Below are positions 34,595 through 42,853 of a stretch of 64,000 nt of DNA, piece after piece. Position numbers and translations under genes: made by a program. Location of the stretch: positions 1-64,000 of the forward strand of contig NZ_PGGO01000019.1 of the NCBI RefSeq assembly GCF_003010955.1, read 5' to 3'. The notes below the pieces were generated by a model. That model was not told where the DNA came from. It saw only the letters and a list, made by a program, of their open reading frames with translations, and did not search any database. The DNA comes from Phyllobacterium brassicacearum (GTDB lineage Bacteria > Pseudomonadota > Alphaproteobacteria > Rhizobiales > Rhizobiaceae). Numbering within the stretch: position 1 is the stretch's first letter; each line of letters opens with the position of its first letter.

Positions 34595-35404
34595 CTAATG
34601 CCCAACCTTGGAAAGCACATCGGCGCGCAAGAATCGCTCGACGATCAGCATGAAGCCTATCGAGGGAACGAGCAACAGCAGCGCGGTGATAGAGGCAATC
34701 TGATAATTGCCGCCTGAACCTGCCGTATAAAGCAACAGTGGCAGTGTGGTCACATCCGGAGCACCGACAAAATACGTGCCGGTGAATTCATCGAGCGACT
34801 CCAGAAACACGAAGATGGCGCTGGCCATAAGGCCAGGGGCGGCGAGGGGCAGCGTCACATCGCGAAACGCATGAAACGGGCCAGCTCCGATCGAACGCGC
34901 AGCCTCCTCAAGATCGACATCCACTGCCGAAAACGCCGCTGTTGCAATCCACACGGCGTAGACGAGCCCGTGGGTGACATGCACCATCACCACGCCAGCA
35001 ATCGTTCCATTGAGCCCGATCTGATAAAAGAACCGGGCAATGTTCACGTAAACTGGAAGGTTCGGAAATGCCTGCGGGATCAAGAATGCCAGAAGGATCA
35101 GCCCGCGGAATGGAAGTGTCAGCCGGGAGAGCGCATAACCCGCCGGGATCGCCAACGCCAACGACGCAATGACGGTCAATGCGGCAATAACAATACTCGT
35201 CAGCAATGACTCCATGGCATTGCCGCGCGGTGAAAATACCCGTTGCCAGAAGCTCAAACCATATTCCAGTGGCAGCATATGCGGGAAGTACCATTTCTCC
35301 GCTATGGTCCAGAGAACGAGATTGCTCAGTGGCCCGAAAATGATGAACGCAAGCAGACCGAGAACAAGGGCGCGTGGCAGCCACCAGAGATCGATGCGAG
35401 CCAT
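34595..35404 (-). CDS. ABC transporter permease of the phosphodiesterase-linked importer (second)
   Basis: 269 aa, about six hydrophobic segments, EAA loop LEEAARSIGAGPFHAFRDVTLP. Belongs to the PotC/Fe3+ type permeases. ATG at 35404 overlaps the first permease stop by one base (TAATG); RBS-poor, so translation is coupled. Fourth in the operon, followed by the LacI regulator. Confidence 0.9.
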   Translation of the reverse strand: MARIDLWWLPRALVLGLLAFIIFGPLSNLVLWTIAEKWYFPHMLPLEYGLSFWQRVFSPRGNAMESLLTSIVIAALTVIASLALAIPAGYALSRLTLPFRGLILLAFLIPQAFPNLPVYVNIARFFYQIGLNGTIAGVVMVHVTHGLVYAVWIATAAFSAVDVDLEEAARSIGAGPFHAFRDVTLPLAAPGLMASAIFVFLESLDEFTGTYFVGAPDVTTLPLLLYTAGSGGNYQIASITALLLLVPSIGFMLIVERFLRADVLSKVGH

Positions 35405-36225
35405 TACGAACGCTCCTTCACCGATTGGCGCAGATATATCAGAGCTGCGCCGGCAGTTAACAACAGTGAGATCAAGCCCAATGCATTGGCGACGCCATAA
35501 TCGCCATGGGCGTTGATTCGGAAAGCAATATCGGCGGTGAGCATTGTCGGAGATTGTGCGTTGATCATCAGCGGAACGGACAGAACGGACATCATGGTCA
35601 CAAAGGACAGAATCAGACCCACCATCAGCGTAGCCGCAATCTGCGGCAGAACGATCTCAATCAGGATACGCAGACGGGAAGCGCCAAGGTTGCGCGCCGC
35701 CTCTATCGTACTGCGGTCAAGCGATGCCATAGCGCCTGCAACGAGCAGCGTGACAAATGGGGTCTGCTTCCAGACAAAAGCAATGACAATCCCGCGCCAG
35801 TCGAGAAAGCCGACTGTCTGCAGGGGCGTCAACAGGCCGAGACTGACGAGTATGTTGTTCATCAGGCCATTCTTGGCAAGGAAAGTGCGCATGACCTGGC
35901 CGACGACGATAAACGGAATGAACATCGGCCAGCGATAAAGCCAACGCAACGCGGCCATCGCTCGGGGATTTTCACCGAGGGTAAGATATCCGCCGATAGA
36001 TACGGAAAAGAGGCCGATAAGAACCGTTGAAACAGTCACGATCACCAGCGTGAAGATCATGTCGCTCGAGTAGAGCTCGAACGATTTCGTGAAATTGCCG
36101 AGACCCATCGTTCCTCCAACTTCAAATGCACCGACAACGGAAGCGAAAAGCGGCACGATGAAGAACAGCACGATCATGATCAATGCTGGCAGAACAAGGA
36201 GGATGGCGAGGAGGCGTTTCTGCAT
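35404..36225 (-). CDS. ABC transporter permease of the phosphodiesterase-linked importer (first)
   Basis: 273 aa with a classical N-terminal helix MQKRLLAILLVLPALIMIVLF and EAA loop IEAARNLGASRLRILIEIVLP. It forms the heteromeric pore with the second permease. Starts ATG at 36225, 65 bases after the binding-protein stop; the gap contains a weak stem (TCGCGGG with CCTGCGA). Confidence 0.9.
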   Translation of the reverse strand: MQKRLLAILLVLPALIMIVLFFIVPLFASVVGAFEVGGTMGLGNFTKSFELYSSDMIFTLVIVTVSTVLIGLFSVSIGGYLTLGENPRAMAALRWLYRWPMFIPFIVVGQVMRTFLAKNGLMNNILVSLGLLTPLQTVGFLDWRGIVIAFVWKQTPFVTLLVAGAMASLDRSTIEAARNLGASRLRILIEIVLPQIAATLMVGLILSFVTMMSVLSVPLMINAQSPTMLTADIAFRINAHGDYGVANALGLISLLLTAGAALIYLRQSVKERS

Positions 36226-36290
36226 TGCGGGTTTCCGGGGGAGGGGAGGGCTCGCAGGTCAATCCCGCGACCCCTTGCTCTGCAAACCTA

Positions 36291-37427
36291 TTAGTTGGCT
36301 ACATTCTTTTCGTAAGCTTCGAGAATCGCTGAATTATAGGGAGCGATCGGAAAAGGCTTGGCCTTGGTAGCTAGGTCGTCCGGTGAAATATCGACGAAGA
36401 GTTTGTCCCAGCTTGCCTTGTCTAGTTCCGGTTGCACAAATTTAGCATCGATACCTGGATACCAGTTGAAGCGCTTGACGATACCGTCCGCCTGAACCTT
36501 CGGGCTGGTGGCGAGCGCAACGAACTTCTCGGCCAGATCGGTGTTGGGACTCTTTGCCGGAATAACGTAGTGCATCGGCTGTCCCGGCATGCCTGGCGCC
36601 GGCAGCACCAGTTTCATTTCCGGCGGCAGTTTGCCATCGGCCTGCCAGGAATAGAACATGTCGACCCATACCGGACCCATGGCAATTTCACCGCGGCTTA
36701 GCATGTCGAGCGTTCCGGCATTGCCCGGGGTTAGGGTGGCGTTGGTTGTGAAATCCTTGAGGCTGGCGAAGGCCTTGTCCCACTTCTTGGTCTCGGCTTC
36801 TTCAAACGGACCGTTCATCAGCTTGTTCGCGTCGCCATCGCCAAAGGCGTAGATCCAGCCCATGACGAAACTGACGCCCGACGCACCGCCCTTGATGCCG
36901 TTGTAGCCGAACTGCTTCGGATTCTGTTTGGCCCACGCAACAAGTTCCTCGTAGCTCTTCGGCGGGTTTGGAATAAGCGCAGGATTGTAGGCAATCGCTG
37001 TCTGGCTGGAGAACATCGGCATGACATAACCGTCGACGTTCGCACCGAGCGCCATCTTGGCCTTTTCGCTGGTAACCATCTCGCCCGAAGGGATCTTGGA
37101 ACGGTAAGACTCCAGGTAGCCCTCCTTGACTAATGGCCCGGCGAACTTCTCATGGACGACGGCAACATCCGCATCCCATTTGTCGACATTCGCCTTGGCC
37201 TGCGCGTCAAACCGCTCGACAATCTTCTGTGAACCAGCGTCGCCTGGTCCTGTTCCAACCACGCGCACCGTCGTGCCAGGATTTTCTTTCTCGAAAATGG
37301 GCGCAAGGTAATCATTGACGTAGTCAACCATGTTCTGGTCACCAGCTGTCAAAACCGTCAGATCCGCCGCTGAGGCAGGCGTTGCCGCCAGTCCAAGGAT
37401 AAGTGAGGTCTGTAGAAGCGTTTTCAT
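36291..37427 (-). CDS. Periplasmic substrate-binding protein of the phosphodiesterase-linked importer
   Basis: 378 aa with a clear Sec signal (MKTLLQTSLILGLAATPASAA). The mature sequence ADLTVLTAGDQNMVDYVNDYLAP, VAVVHEKFAGPLVKEGYL and GVSFVMGWIYAFGDGDAN fits the Fe3+/polyamine-type binding proteins (SBP_bac_1/8). Not a typical sugar or phosphate binder. Second gene of the operon; 74 bases after the ATPase. The ligand is unknown; the accompanying phosphodiesterase points to organophosphates or diesters. Confidence 0.9.
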   Translation of the reverse strand: MKTLLQTSLILGLAATPASAADLTVLTAGDQNMVDYVNDYLAPIFEKENPGTTVRVVGTGPGDAGSQKIVERFDAQAKANVDKWDADVAVVHEKFAGPLVKEGYLESYRSKIPSGEMVTSEKAKMALGANVDGYVMPMFSSQTAIAYNPALIPNPPKSYEELVAWAKQNPKQFGYNGIKGGASGVSFVMGWIYAFGDGDANKLMNGPFEEAETKKWDKAFASLKDFTTNATLTPGNAGTLDMLSRGEIAMGPVWVDMFYSWQADGKLPPEMKLVLPAPGMPGQPMHYVIPAKSPNTDLAEKFVALATSPKVQADGIVKRFNWYPGIDAKFVQPELDKASWDKLFVDISPDDLATKAKPFPIAPYNSAILEAYEKNVAN

Positions 37428-37501
37428 TGATAACTCCCGTGAGCAAACATTTATGGATGGCAGTCTTTTGTCGTGGCAGCCGTGTCACGAATGCCAATTT
37501 C

Positions 37502-38605
37502 TCAATGTGCGGGTGCCGGCGCTTCCGGCGTGTTGAAGATGAACAGCGACTGTGCCGGTATACGGACTTTCACGGTCTCTCCCTGGGCAAATGGGGTGAT
37601 GGAATCGACGAGTATTTCGTCCGTTCCGAGCCGCACTGCATGGCGCCAATGACCGCCTGGATAGCTGACGCTGGCCACCTGACCGCGCAGCTCAAGCGCC
37701 CCCGGCTCGCGCGCAGCTGTATCATTATTGCTTACTAGGCGCGCCGCCTCGGCACGGAAGCGTAGCTCGACAGGTCCACTGAGCAATTTCCGTCCGCTCC
37801 GTGCTGTCACCGTGGATGAGTTGAAGGCGCCCTCGTGTAATTCGATCTGTTCGCCAGTGACCCGTGCTTGCATGGACAGAAGATTTTCCGCACCCATGAA
37901 GGCGGCAACGAAAGGCGAGGCGGGCTTGTTGTAGACCGCCTCAGGCGACCCCTGCTGCTCGATACGCCCGGCATTCATGATCACGATGCGGTCGGCCATC
38001 ACCATCGCTTCCTCGCGATCATGGGTAACGTGTATGGCCGTAATGCCGAGACGTTGTTGCAAAGAGCGGATTTCATGGCGAACCGTCAGCCGGATGCGCG
38101 CGTCGAGATTGGAGAGCGGTTCATCGAGCAGGAGAATTTCCGGATCGATCGCCAGGGCACGGCCCAAAGCTACTCGCTGTCTCTGTCCTCCGGAAAGCTG
38201 TCCCGGCTTGCGATTGCCGAGACCGGAAAGGCCAAGCAGGTCTTGCATCTCGGCAACCTTCGCTTCGATGTCTCCGCGCGATCGCTTTTGCAATTTCAAC
38301 CCGTAACCGATGTTTTGTGCGACAGTCATATGCGGCCATAGTGCATAGGATTGAAACACCAGCGCCATACCGCGCCTGTCGGGCGCCATTTGCGTGACAT
38401 CGCGCCCGTCAACCTGGATTGAACCTGCAGACGGCCTCGCGAAGCCAGCAATTGTGCGAAGTAGCGTCGTCTTTCCACAGCCGGACGACCCGAGTAGGGC
38501 GACGAACTCACCTTTTCCAATACCAAGATCGAGGTCAGCGAGAACGGTCGTCGTACCATAGCCAACGCTGATTTTCTCCACCTCGAGGAAAGTCTGCATA
38601 GTCAT
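37502..38605 (-). CDS. ABC transporter ATP-binding protein of the phosphodiesterase-linked importer
   Basis: 367 aa: Walker A GSSGCGKT, signature LSGGQRQR, Walker B EILLLDEP, switch VTHDREE, and a C-terminal TOBE-like domain (LRFRAEAARLV, TVKVRIPAQSLFIF). Close to PotA/FbpC/UgpC-type proteins. It is the first gene of a six-gene run ending with the phosphodiesterase; start ATG at 38605 lies 14 bases from a near-perfect palindrome. Confidence 0.92.
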   Translation of the reverse strand: MTMQTFLEVEKISVGYGTTTVLADLDLGIGKGEFVALLGSSGCGKTTLLRTIAGFARPSAGSIQVDGRDVTQMAPDRRGMALVFQSYALWPHMTVAQNIGYGLKLQKRSRGDIEAKVAEMQDLLGLSGLGNRKPGQLSGGQRQRVALGRALAIDPEILLLDEPLSNLDARIRLTVRHEIRSLQQRLGITAIHVTHDREEAMVMADRIVIMNAGRIEQQGSPEAVYNKPASPFVAAFMGAENLLSMQARVTGEQIELHEGAFNSSTVTARSGRKLLSGPVELRFRAEAARLVSNNDTAAREPGALELRGQVASVSYPGGHWRHAVRLGTDEILVDSITPFAQGETVKVRIPAQSLFIFNTPEAPAPAH

Positions 38606-38618
38606 TTCACGTCCCCGA

Positions 38619-38634
38619 TTGCACAGCTGCGCAA
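38619..38634. promoter_or_regulatory. Candidate LacI operator before the ATPase gene
   Basis: TTGCACAGCTGCGCAA pairs with its complement at 14 of 16 positions (mismatch only at the fifth and twelfth). It sits 14 bases ahead of the ATPase start in the divergent region between two ABC operons, the expected place for the LacI protein at 33.5 kb. Confidence 0.5.
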
Positions 38635-38687
38635 TGTTTTCTTTCTACTGTCCGTATATAACAGCGGCGTGACAAGTTAAAAATATT

Positions 38688-38713
38688 GAAAAGGGAATAC
38701 CTACTCCCTTTTC
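38688..38713. promoter_or_regulatory. Long inverted repeat in the divergent ABC promoter region
   Basis: GAAAAGGGA-ATACCTAC-TCCCTTTTC has perfect 9-bp arms and an 8-base spacer. It lies between the -strand operon and the plus-strand binding-protein gene. It may be a regulator binding site or an RNA hairpin. Confidence 0.45.
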
Positions 38714-38847
38714 ACCTGCAAGGGCCGAAAAGGTAGTCCGCGGTTAGAATGTCATAGAACCGTTATCCGGCTTGTATAGAGGTTGGTTAAACCTTGGAAC
38801 CTGTGCGACACAACCGCCGGTTCGCGTCATTCCACAAAGGGGTCACC

Positions 38848-39822
38848 ATGCGCCAACTTCTCGCTGCTACCATTTTCTTGGCCGCCGGGCTTCATCCGGC
38901 ATTTGCCGCCGAAGGCACGCTCGTGCTTTACACGAGCCAGCCCAATACCGATGCCCAGCAGACCGCCGATGCTTTCATGGCTAAGAACCCTGGCATCAAA
39001 GTCGAGTGGGTGCGGGATGGAACGCCCAAGATCATGGCCAAGCTCCGCGCCGAGATCGAGGCCGGCAATCCCCAGCCCGACGTCCTCCTGATCTCGGATG
39101 TCGTGACGATGGAAGGGCTCAAGAAGGAAGGGCGCCTGCTTCCGTTCAAGGATGCCGATACGAAAGGCATCGACTCAGCTTTGGTCGACAAGGATGGTAC
39201 CTATTTTTCGACCAAGCTGATCACCACCGGTATCGTCTATAACACGAAGGCACCGTTCGTTCCGACAAGCTGGGGCGACCTGACGAAACCGGAAGCGAAG
39301 AACCTTGTGAGTATGCCAAGCCCGCTTACCTCCGGCGCTGCGATGATCCACACAGTCACGCTCACCGGGAATCTGCCGCAGGGCTGGGATTATTACGCTG
39401 AGCTCGCCAGGAATGGCGCCCAGGCATCGGGCGGCAATGGCGATGTGCTGAAGGCCGTCAGCGGCGGCGACAAGCTCTTCGGCATGATCGTCGACTACAT
39501 GCCGATCCGTGAGAAGGCCAAGGGGTCCCCGGTCGAATTCGTGTTCCCGAAAGAGGGTGTTTCCGCGGTGACGGAACCGGTCGCCATCCTTTCAACCGCA
39601 AAAAACCCTGATGCGGCCAAAGCGTTCGTCGATTTCCTGTTGTCGGAAGAAGGCCAGAAGGTCGCCGTCAAGCAGGGGTACATACCGGCCCGTGCGGATG
39701 CGGGCCTGCCGGCCGGCTACCCGGATCGCACCGCCATCAGGGTCCTGAATTATGACGCGGCCGCGGCCCTTGCGAACGATACTGCCAACAAGGAAAAGTT
39801 CAGCGAAGTAATGGGACAGTAA
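38848..39822 (+). CDS. Periplasmic substrate-binding protein, ferric/organophosphonate type (FbpA-like)
   Basis: 324 aa with signal peptide MRQLLAATIFLAAGLHPAFA. GTLVLYTSQPNTDAQQTADAFMAKNPGIKVEW is the standard opening of AfuA/FbpA-type proteins (SBP_bac_11-like). No Tyr pair typical of true Fe3+ binding (YYTQ) could be confirmed, so an iron or phosphonate ligand is open. The ATG at 38848 has AAGGGG upstream and removes an upstream in-frame ATG that would add an 18-residue non-signal leader. Followed by a double permease, with an RNA hairpin between. Confidence 0.88.
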   Translation: MRQLLAATIFLAAGLHPAFAAEGTLVLYTSQPNTDAQQTADAFMAKNPGIKVEWVRDGTPKIMAKLRAEIEAGNPQPDVLLISDVVTMEGLKKEGRLLPFKDADTKGIDSALVDKDGTYFSTKLITTGIVYNTKAPFVPTSWGDLTKPEAKNLVSMPSPLTSGAAMIHTVTLTGNLPQGWDYYAELARNGAQASGGNGDVLKAVSGGDKLFGMIVDYMPIREKAKGSPVEFVFPKEGVSAVTEPVAILSTAKNPDAAKAFVDFLLSEEGQKVAVKQGYIPARADAGLPAGYPDRTAIRVLNYDAAAALANDTANKEKFSEVMGQ

Positions 39823-39860
39823 ATACTCTTGGTTGTCACTCAACCTGATCGCAACACCGC

Positions 39861-39888
39861 AAGGCCCGCATCCTCAGATGCGGGCCTT
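39861..39888 (+). promoter_or_regulatory. Strong stem-loop between binding-protein and permease genes
   Basis: AAGGCCCGCATC-CTCA-GATGCGGGCCTT is a perfect 12-bp stem. It begins 39 bases after the binding-protein stop and is not followed by a T tract. Such hairpins after SBP genes commonly protect the SBP mRNA and lower expression of downstream permeases (as in malE-malF). If the permease started at 39829 it would be inside coding sequence; this supports the later start. Confidence 0.6.
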
Positions 39889-39909
39889 CTGCCGTCGATC
39901 TGGCGGGGA

Positions 39910-41580
39910 ATGTGGCACAACATCCGTCTGTCGCGCCTTATTGTCCTCGGCGTCATCTTGCTTCTCAGCCTGCTTCCCGTCACGCGTCTGCTCCTGGCTG
40001 CTGTCGCACCTGGCGGCGAACTTGACATTGCAGCTCTTGCAGGCCGTCTCTCCAGCCCTTCGGCAGTTCGTGCCACTCTGAACACGTTGGATACGGCCGT
40101 TTTTGGCGCCCTACTAGCGCTTGTGATCGGAGCGCCTTTCGCTGTTGGCGTTGCGATGACCGATCTGCCAACGCGACGGTCCCTGGGCTTTCTCCTACTG
40201 CTTCCGCTGATGATCGCACCGCAGGTGATGGCGCTGTCATGGCTCCACCTGTTTGGGCCGTCCAGCACGCTGCTCGGCGCCTTTGGCCTTGCACCACCCC
40301 CAGGTACCGCCAATCCGCTTCTCGGACGCAATGGCATCATTCTGCTTTATGCTATTCAGCATGCACCGATTGTCTTTGTAACGCTGCGGGCCGGACTATC
40401 GCGCGTGCCACGTGATCTGGTGGAAGCTGCGCGCTCGGCGGGTTCATCGCCGGTTCGGGTGCTGATGACAATTGTCCTGCCGATGGTCCGGCCCTATCTC
40501 GTCGCGGCCACAGCACTCGCCTTCGTTTCCGGCGTTGGCAATTTCGGCATCCCCGCGCTGCTTGGGATGCCTGTCAATTATCTGACCCTGACAACGTTGA
40601 TCTACCAACGTATCGCCAGTTTCGGTCCCAGCGTTCTGCCGCAGGTCGCGGCACTGTCCGTGCTGATCGCTATACTCGCCTTGCTTGGCGTTACGCTGCA
40701 GGCGCTGGCGCTGCGAAAGGCAGGCCATCGGTTTACGTCAGGCACACCCGCACGCTTTGCCCTGGGACGATGGCGCCTGCCGCTCGCGCTGCTCGGCTGG
40801 CTGGCCATCCTGTTCATGCTGATTTTGCCGGGCCTGGCATTGGTGACCACCGCGATCATTCCTTCCTTCGGCGTGCCGCTTACCTGGAACACGGCAACCC
40901 TCGCCAATTTCGAGGAAGTCCTGTTGCGCCAGGCTTCGACTAGCCGCGCCTTCCGCAATTCGGCCATGCTCGCCGGGGGAGCAGCGCTGATCCTCGCCTT
41001 TGGCGCCATTCCCTTGTCGATTGGTATAGAGCGGTTCTCACGCCTGTCTCAACGCATCCTGCACGGCGCCATCGAGCTGCCTTACGCGCTCCCCGGTATC
41101 GTGCTTGCCATAGCATGCATCCTTCTGTTCCTGCGGCCATTGCCGCTGATCGGCAGCTTATATGCCACTGCATGGATCATTCTGGTCGCATATCTCATGC
41201 GATTCTTCGCTCTCGCAATGAAGCCAGTCACCACGGCGGTTGGGCAAATCTCGCGTGACCTCAATGAAGCGGCAGCGGTTTCCGGCGCGCGGCCCCTACG
41301 CCGGATGCTGACCATCACTACGCCTTTGGCGGCGCCCGCTGCGGTGGCCGGGGCATTGCTCGTCTTCATGAGCGCCTTTAACGAATTGACGGTCTCGGCG
41401 CTGCTCTGGTCGAGCGGCAACGAGACACTAGGCGTCGTGCTGTTCAGCCTCGAGGAGGCCGGGCTCGGTACACAGGCAGCGGCGATCGCCGTCACAACGA
41501 TCATGGTGGTTATCGCGTTGCTGCTCGTTCTGGATCGACTTGGCAAGAGACTGCCCGCCGGCGTGCTGCCCTGGCGCTGA
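39910..41580 (+). CDS. Double-domain ABC permease, ferric/AEP-type (FbpB-like)
   Basis: 556 aa with about 12 hydrophobic segments in two halves. EAA loops appear twice: VEAARSAGSSPVRVLMTIVLP and NEAAAVSGARPLRRMLTITTP. This fused layout is that of FbpB/AfuB. ATG at 39910 is chosen because the segment upstream contains a perfect hairpin; a TTG at 39829 would add 27 residues. The stop at 41580 meets the convergent ATPase stop at 41581 base to base. Confidence 0.85.
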   Translation: MWHNIRLSRLIVLGVILLLSLLPVTRLLLAAVAPGGELDIAALAGRLSSPSAVRATLNTLDTAVFGALLALVIGAPFAVGVAMTDLPTRRSLGFLLLLPLMIAPQVMALSWLHLFGPSSTLLGAFGLAPPPGTANPLLGRNGIILLYAIQHAPIVFVTLRAGLSRVPRDLVEAARSAGSSPVRVLMTIVLPMVRPYLVAATALAFVSGVGNFGIPALLGMPVNYLTLTTLIYQRIASFGPSVLPQVAALSVLIAILALLGVTLQALALRKAGHRFTSGTPARFALGRWRLPLALLGWLAILFMLILPGLALVTTAIIPSFGVPLTWNTATLANFEEVLLRQASTSRAFRNSAMLAGGAALILAFGAIPLSIGIERFSRLSQRILHGAIELPYALPGIVLAIACILLFLRPLPLIGSLYATAWIILVAYLMRFFALAMKPVTTAVGQISRDLNEAAAVSGARPLRRMLTITTPLAAPAAVAGALLVFMSAFNELTVSALLWSSGNETLGVVLFSLEEAGLGTQAAAIAVTTIMVVIALLLVLDRLGKRLPAGVLPWR

Positions 41581-42615
41581 TCAGGGAATGATCCACGCGT
41601 CCTTGACAGCAACACGCGCGGTTTCTCCAGGCGTTAGCGCCACGGGACTGTCGAGCGTCACATGCTCGCCATTGGCAAGATCGAGCCGTGTCTCGTGCAC
41701 CGGCCCGCGATAGGTGCTCTCCCGTACCGCAGCAGCAAGCCCTTCTTCAGCAAGGCCGAGCGCTTCCGGGCGCAGCAGAACCTGCACCCGGTCGCCACCG
41801 TTGGCCCGACCGCGCGCATTGACGCTATAGCCGCCAATGTCGAGGAGGGTCGATGCACCGTTCCTTTGCATGACATGCCCGGATACAACCGCTCCGCGGC
41901 CGATGAAGGAGGCTACTTTCTGGTCGGACGGCGAGTGATAAACCTCGGCAGGAGAGCCCAGCTGCAGGATGGTACCTCCGCTCATGACTGCAATACGGTC
42001 GGAGAGAGCCAGAGCCTCCGATTGATCGTGGGTGACATAGACGATCGTCGCGCGGGTACGGCGGTGGATTTCGCGGAATGCCTCCACCATCGATGCCCTG
42101 AGATGCATGTCGAGATTGGCAAGCGGTTCGTCAAAGAGAATGATCTTTGCATCCGCCACCAGGCACCGGGCGAGGGCGACACGCTGGCGCTGGCCACCGG
42201 AAAGTTCATCGATCCGCCGACTTGCAAAGCCGTCAAGGCCGACACTCTCAAGAACAGCGTTGACGCGACCGGCGATCTCGCCTCTGGCAACCTTGCGTGT
42301 CTTCAGCGGGTAAGCGACGTTCTCTGCCACGTCCATATGTGGCCAGAGCGCATAGGACTGGAAGACCACGCCAACACCGCGTTCTTCCGGCAATTTTTGC
42401 TGTCGCTCGTCCGCGACCAGGTTGCCGCCAAACCGTATCTCACCTTCATCCGGCGCTTCAAATCCCGCAAGCAATCGCAGCAACGTTGTCTTACCGCAAC
42501 CTGATGGGCCAAGCAGCGACGTAAACGAGCCGGATGGGAAGCTGAGCGAGATATCGTTGAGGGCGGTGGTTGCGCCAAAGCGTTTCGTCAGGTTCTGGAT
42601 GAGGATTTCAGTCAT
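41581..42615 (-). CDS. ABC transporter ATP-binding protein, convergent partner of the FbpAB-like system
   Basis: 344 aa: Walker A GPSGCGKT, signature LSGGQRQR, Walker B IILFDEP, VTHDQSEA. TOBE-like C-terminus. ATG at 42615 gives MTEILIQNLTKRFG; an upstream in-frame extension to 42738 is non-homologous leader. Its family (FbpC) and adjacency identify it as the likely motor for the SBP-permease pair, although it is transcribed toward them from its own promoter in 42616-42853. Gene stops abut exactly. Confidence 0.9.
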   Translation of the reverse strand: MTEILIQNLTKRFGATTALNDISLSFPSGSFTSLLGPSGCGKTTLLRLLAGFEAPDEGEIRFGGNLVADERQQKLPEERGVGVVFQSYALWPHMDVAENVAYPLKTRKVARGEIAGRVNAVLESVGLDGFASRRIDELSGGQRQRVALARCLVADAKIILFDEPLANLDMHLRASMVEAFREIHRRTRATIVYVTHDQSEALALSDRIAVMSGGTILQLGSPAEVYHSPSDQKVASFIGRGAVVSGHVMQRNGASTLLDIGGYSVNARGRANGGDRVQVLLRPEALGLAEEGLAAAVRESTYRGPVHETRLDLANGEHVTLDSPVALTPGETARVAVKDAWIIP

Positions 42616-42853
42616 GCGTTTGGTTTCAATTTCTTCCGGAGTTCTGGCACCGCCTATGGGCCCGAAGCTGTAACAATTGTGTGACGCGCAATTGATCTCG
42701 GGAAGGGGCCCCGCGAAAAACCCAATCGGCACCTGCACGTTGCACAGGAACTACCGAAATGCAGCCTCAAATCATTACAAAACTATAATTTGTAATGGCG
42801 CGTAGAGGGATTAGTCCTGAGACATTCGGCGCTCATCAACGAAAGTTAATTGC

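Noticed and set aside
34595-36225. Permease pair as phosphate (PstC/PstA) system because of the linked phosphodiesterase
   Set aside because: Permeases, ATPase and binding protein are all of the polyamine/Fe3+ class, not Pst-like.
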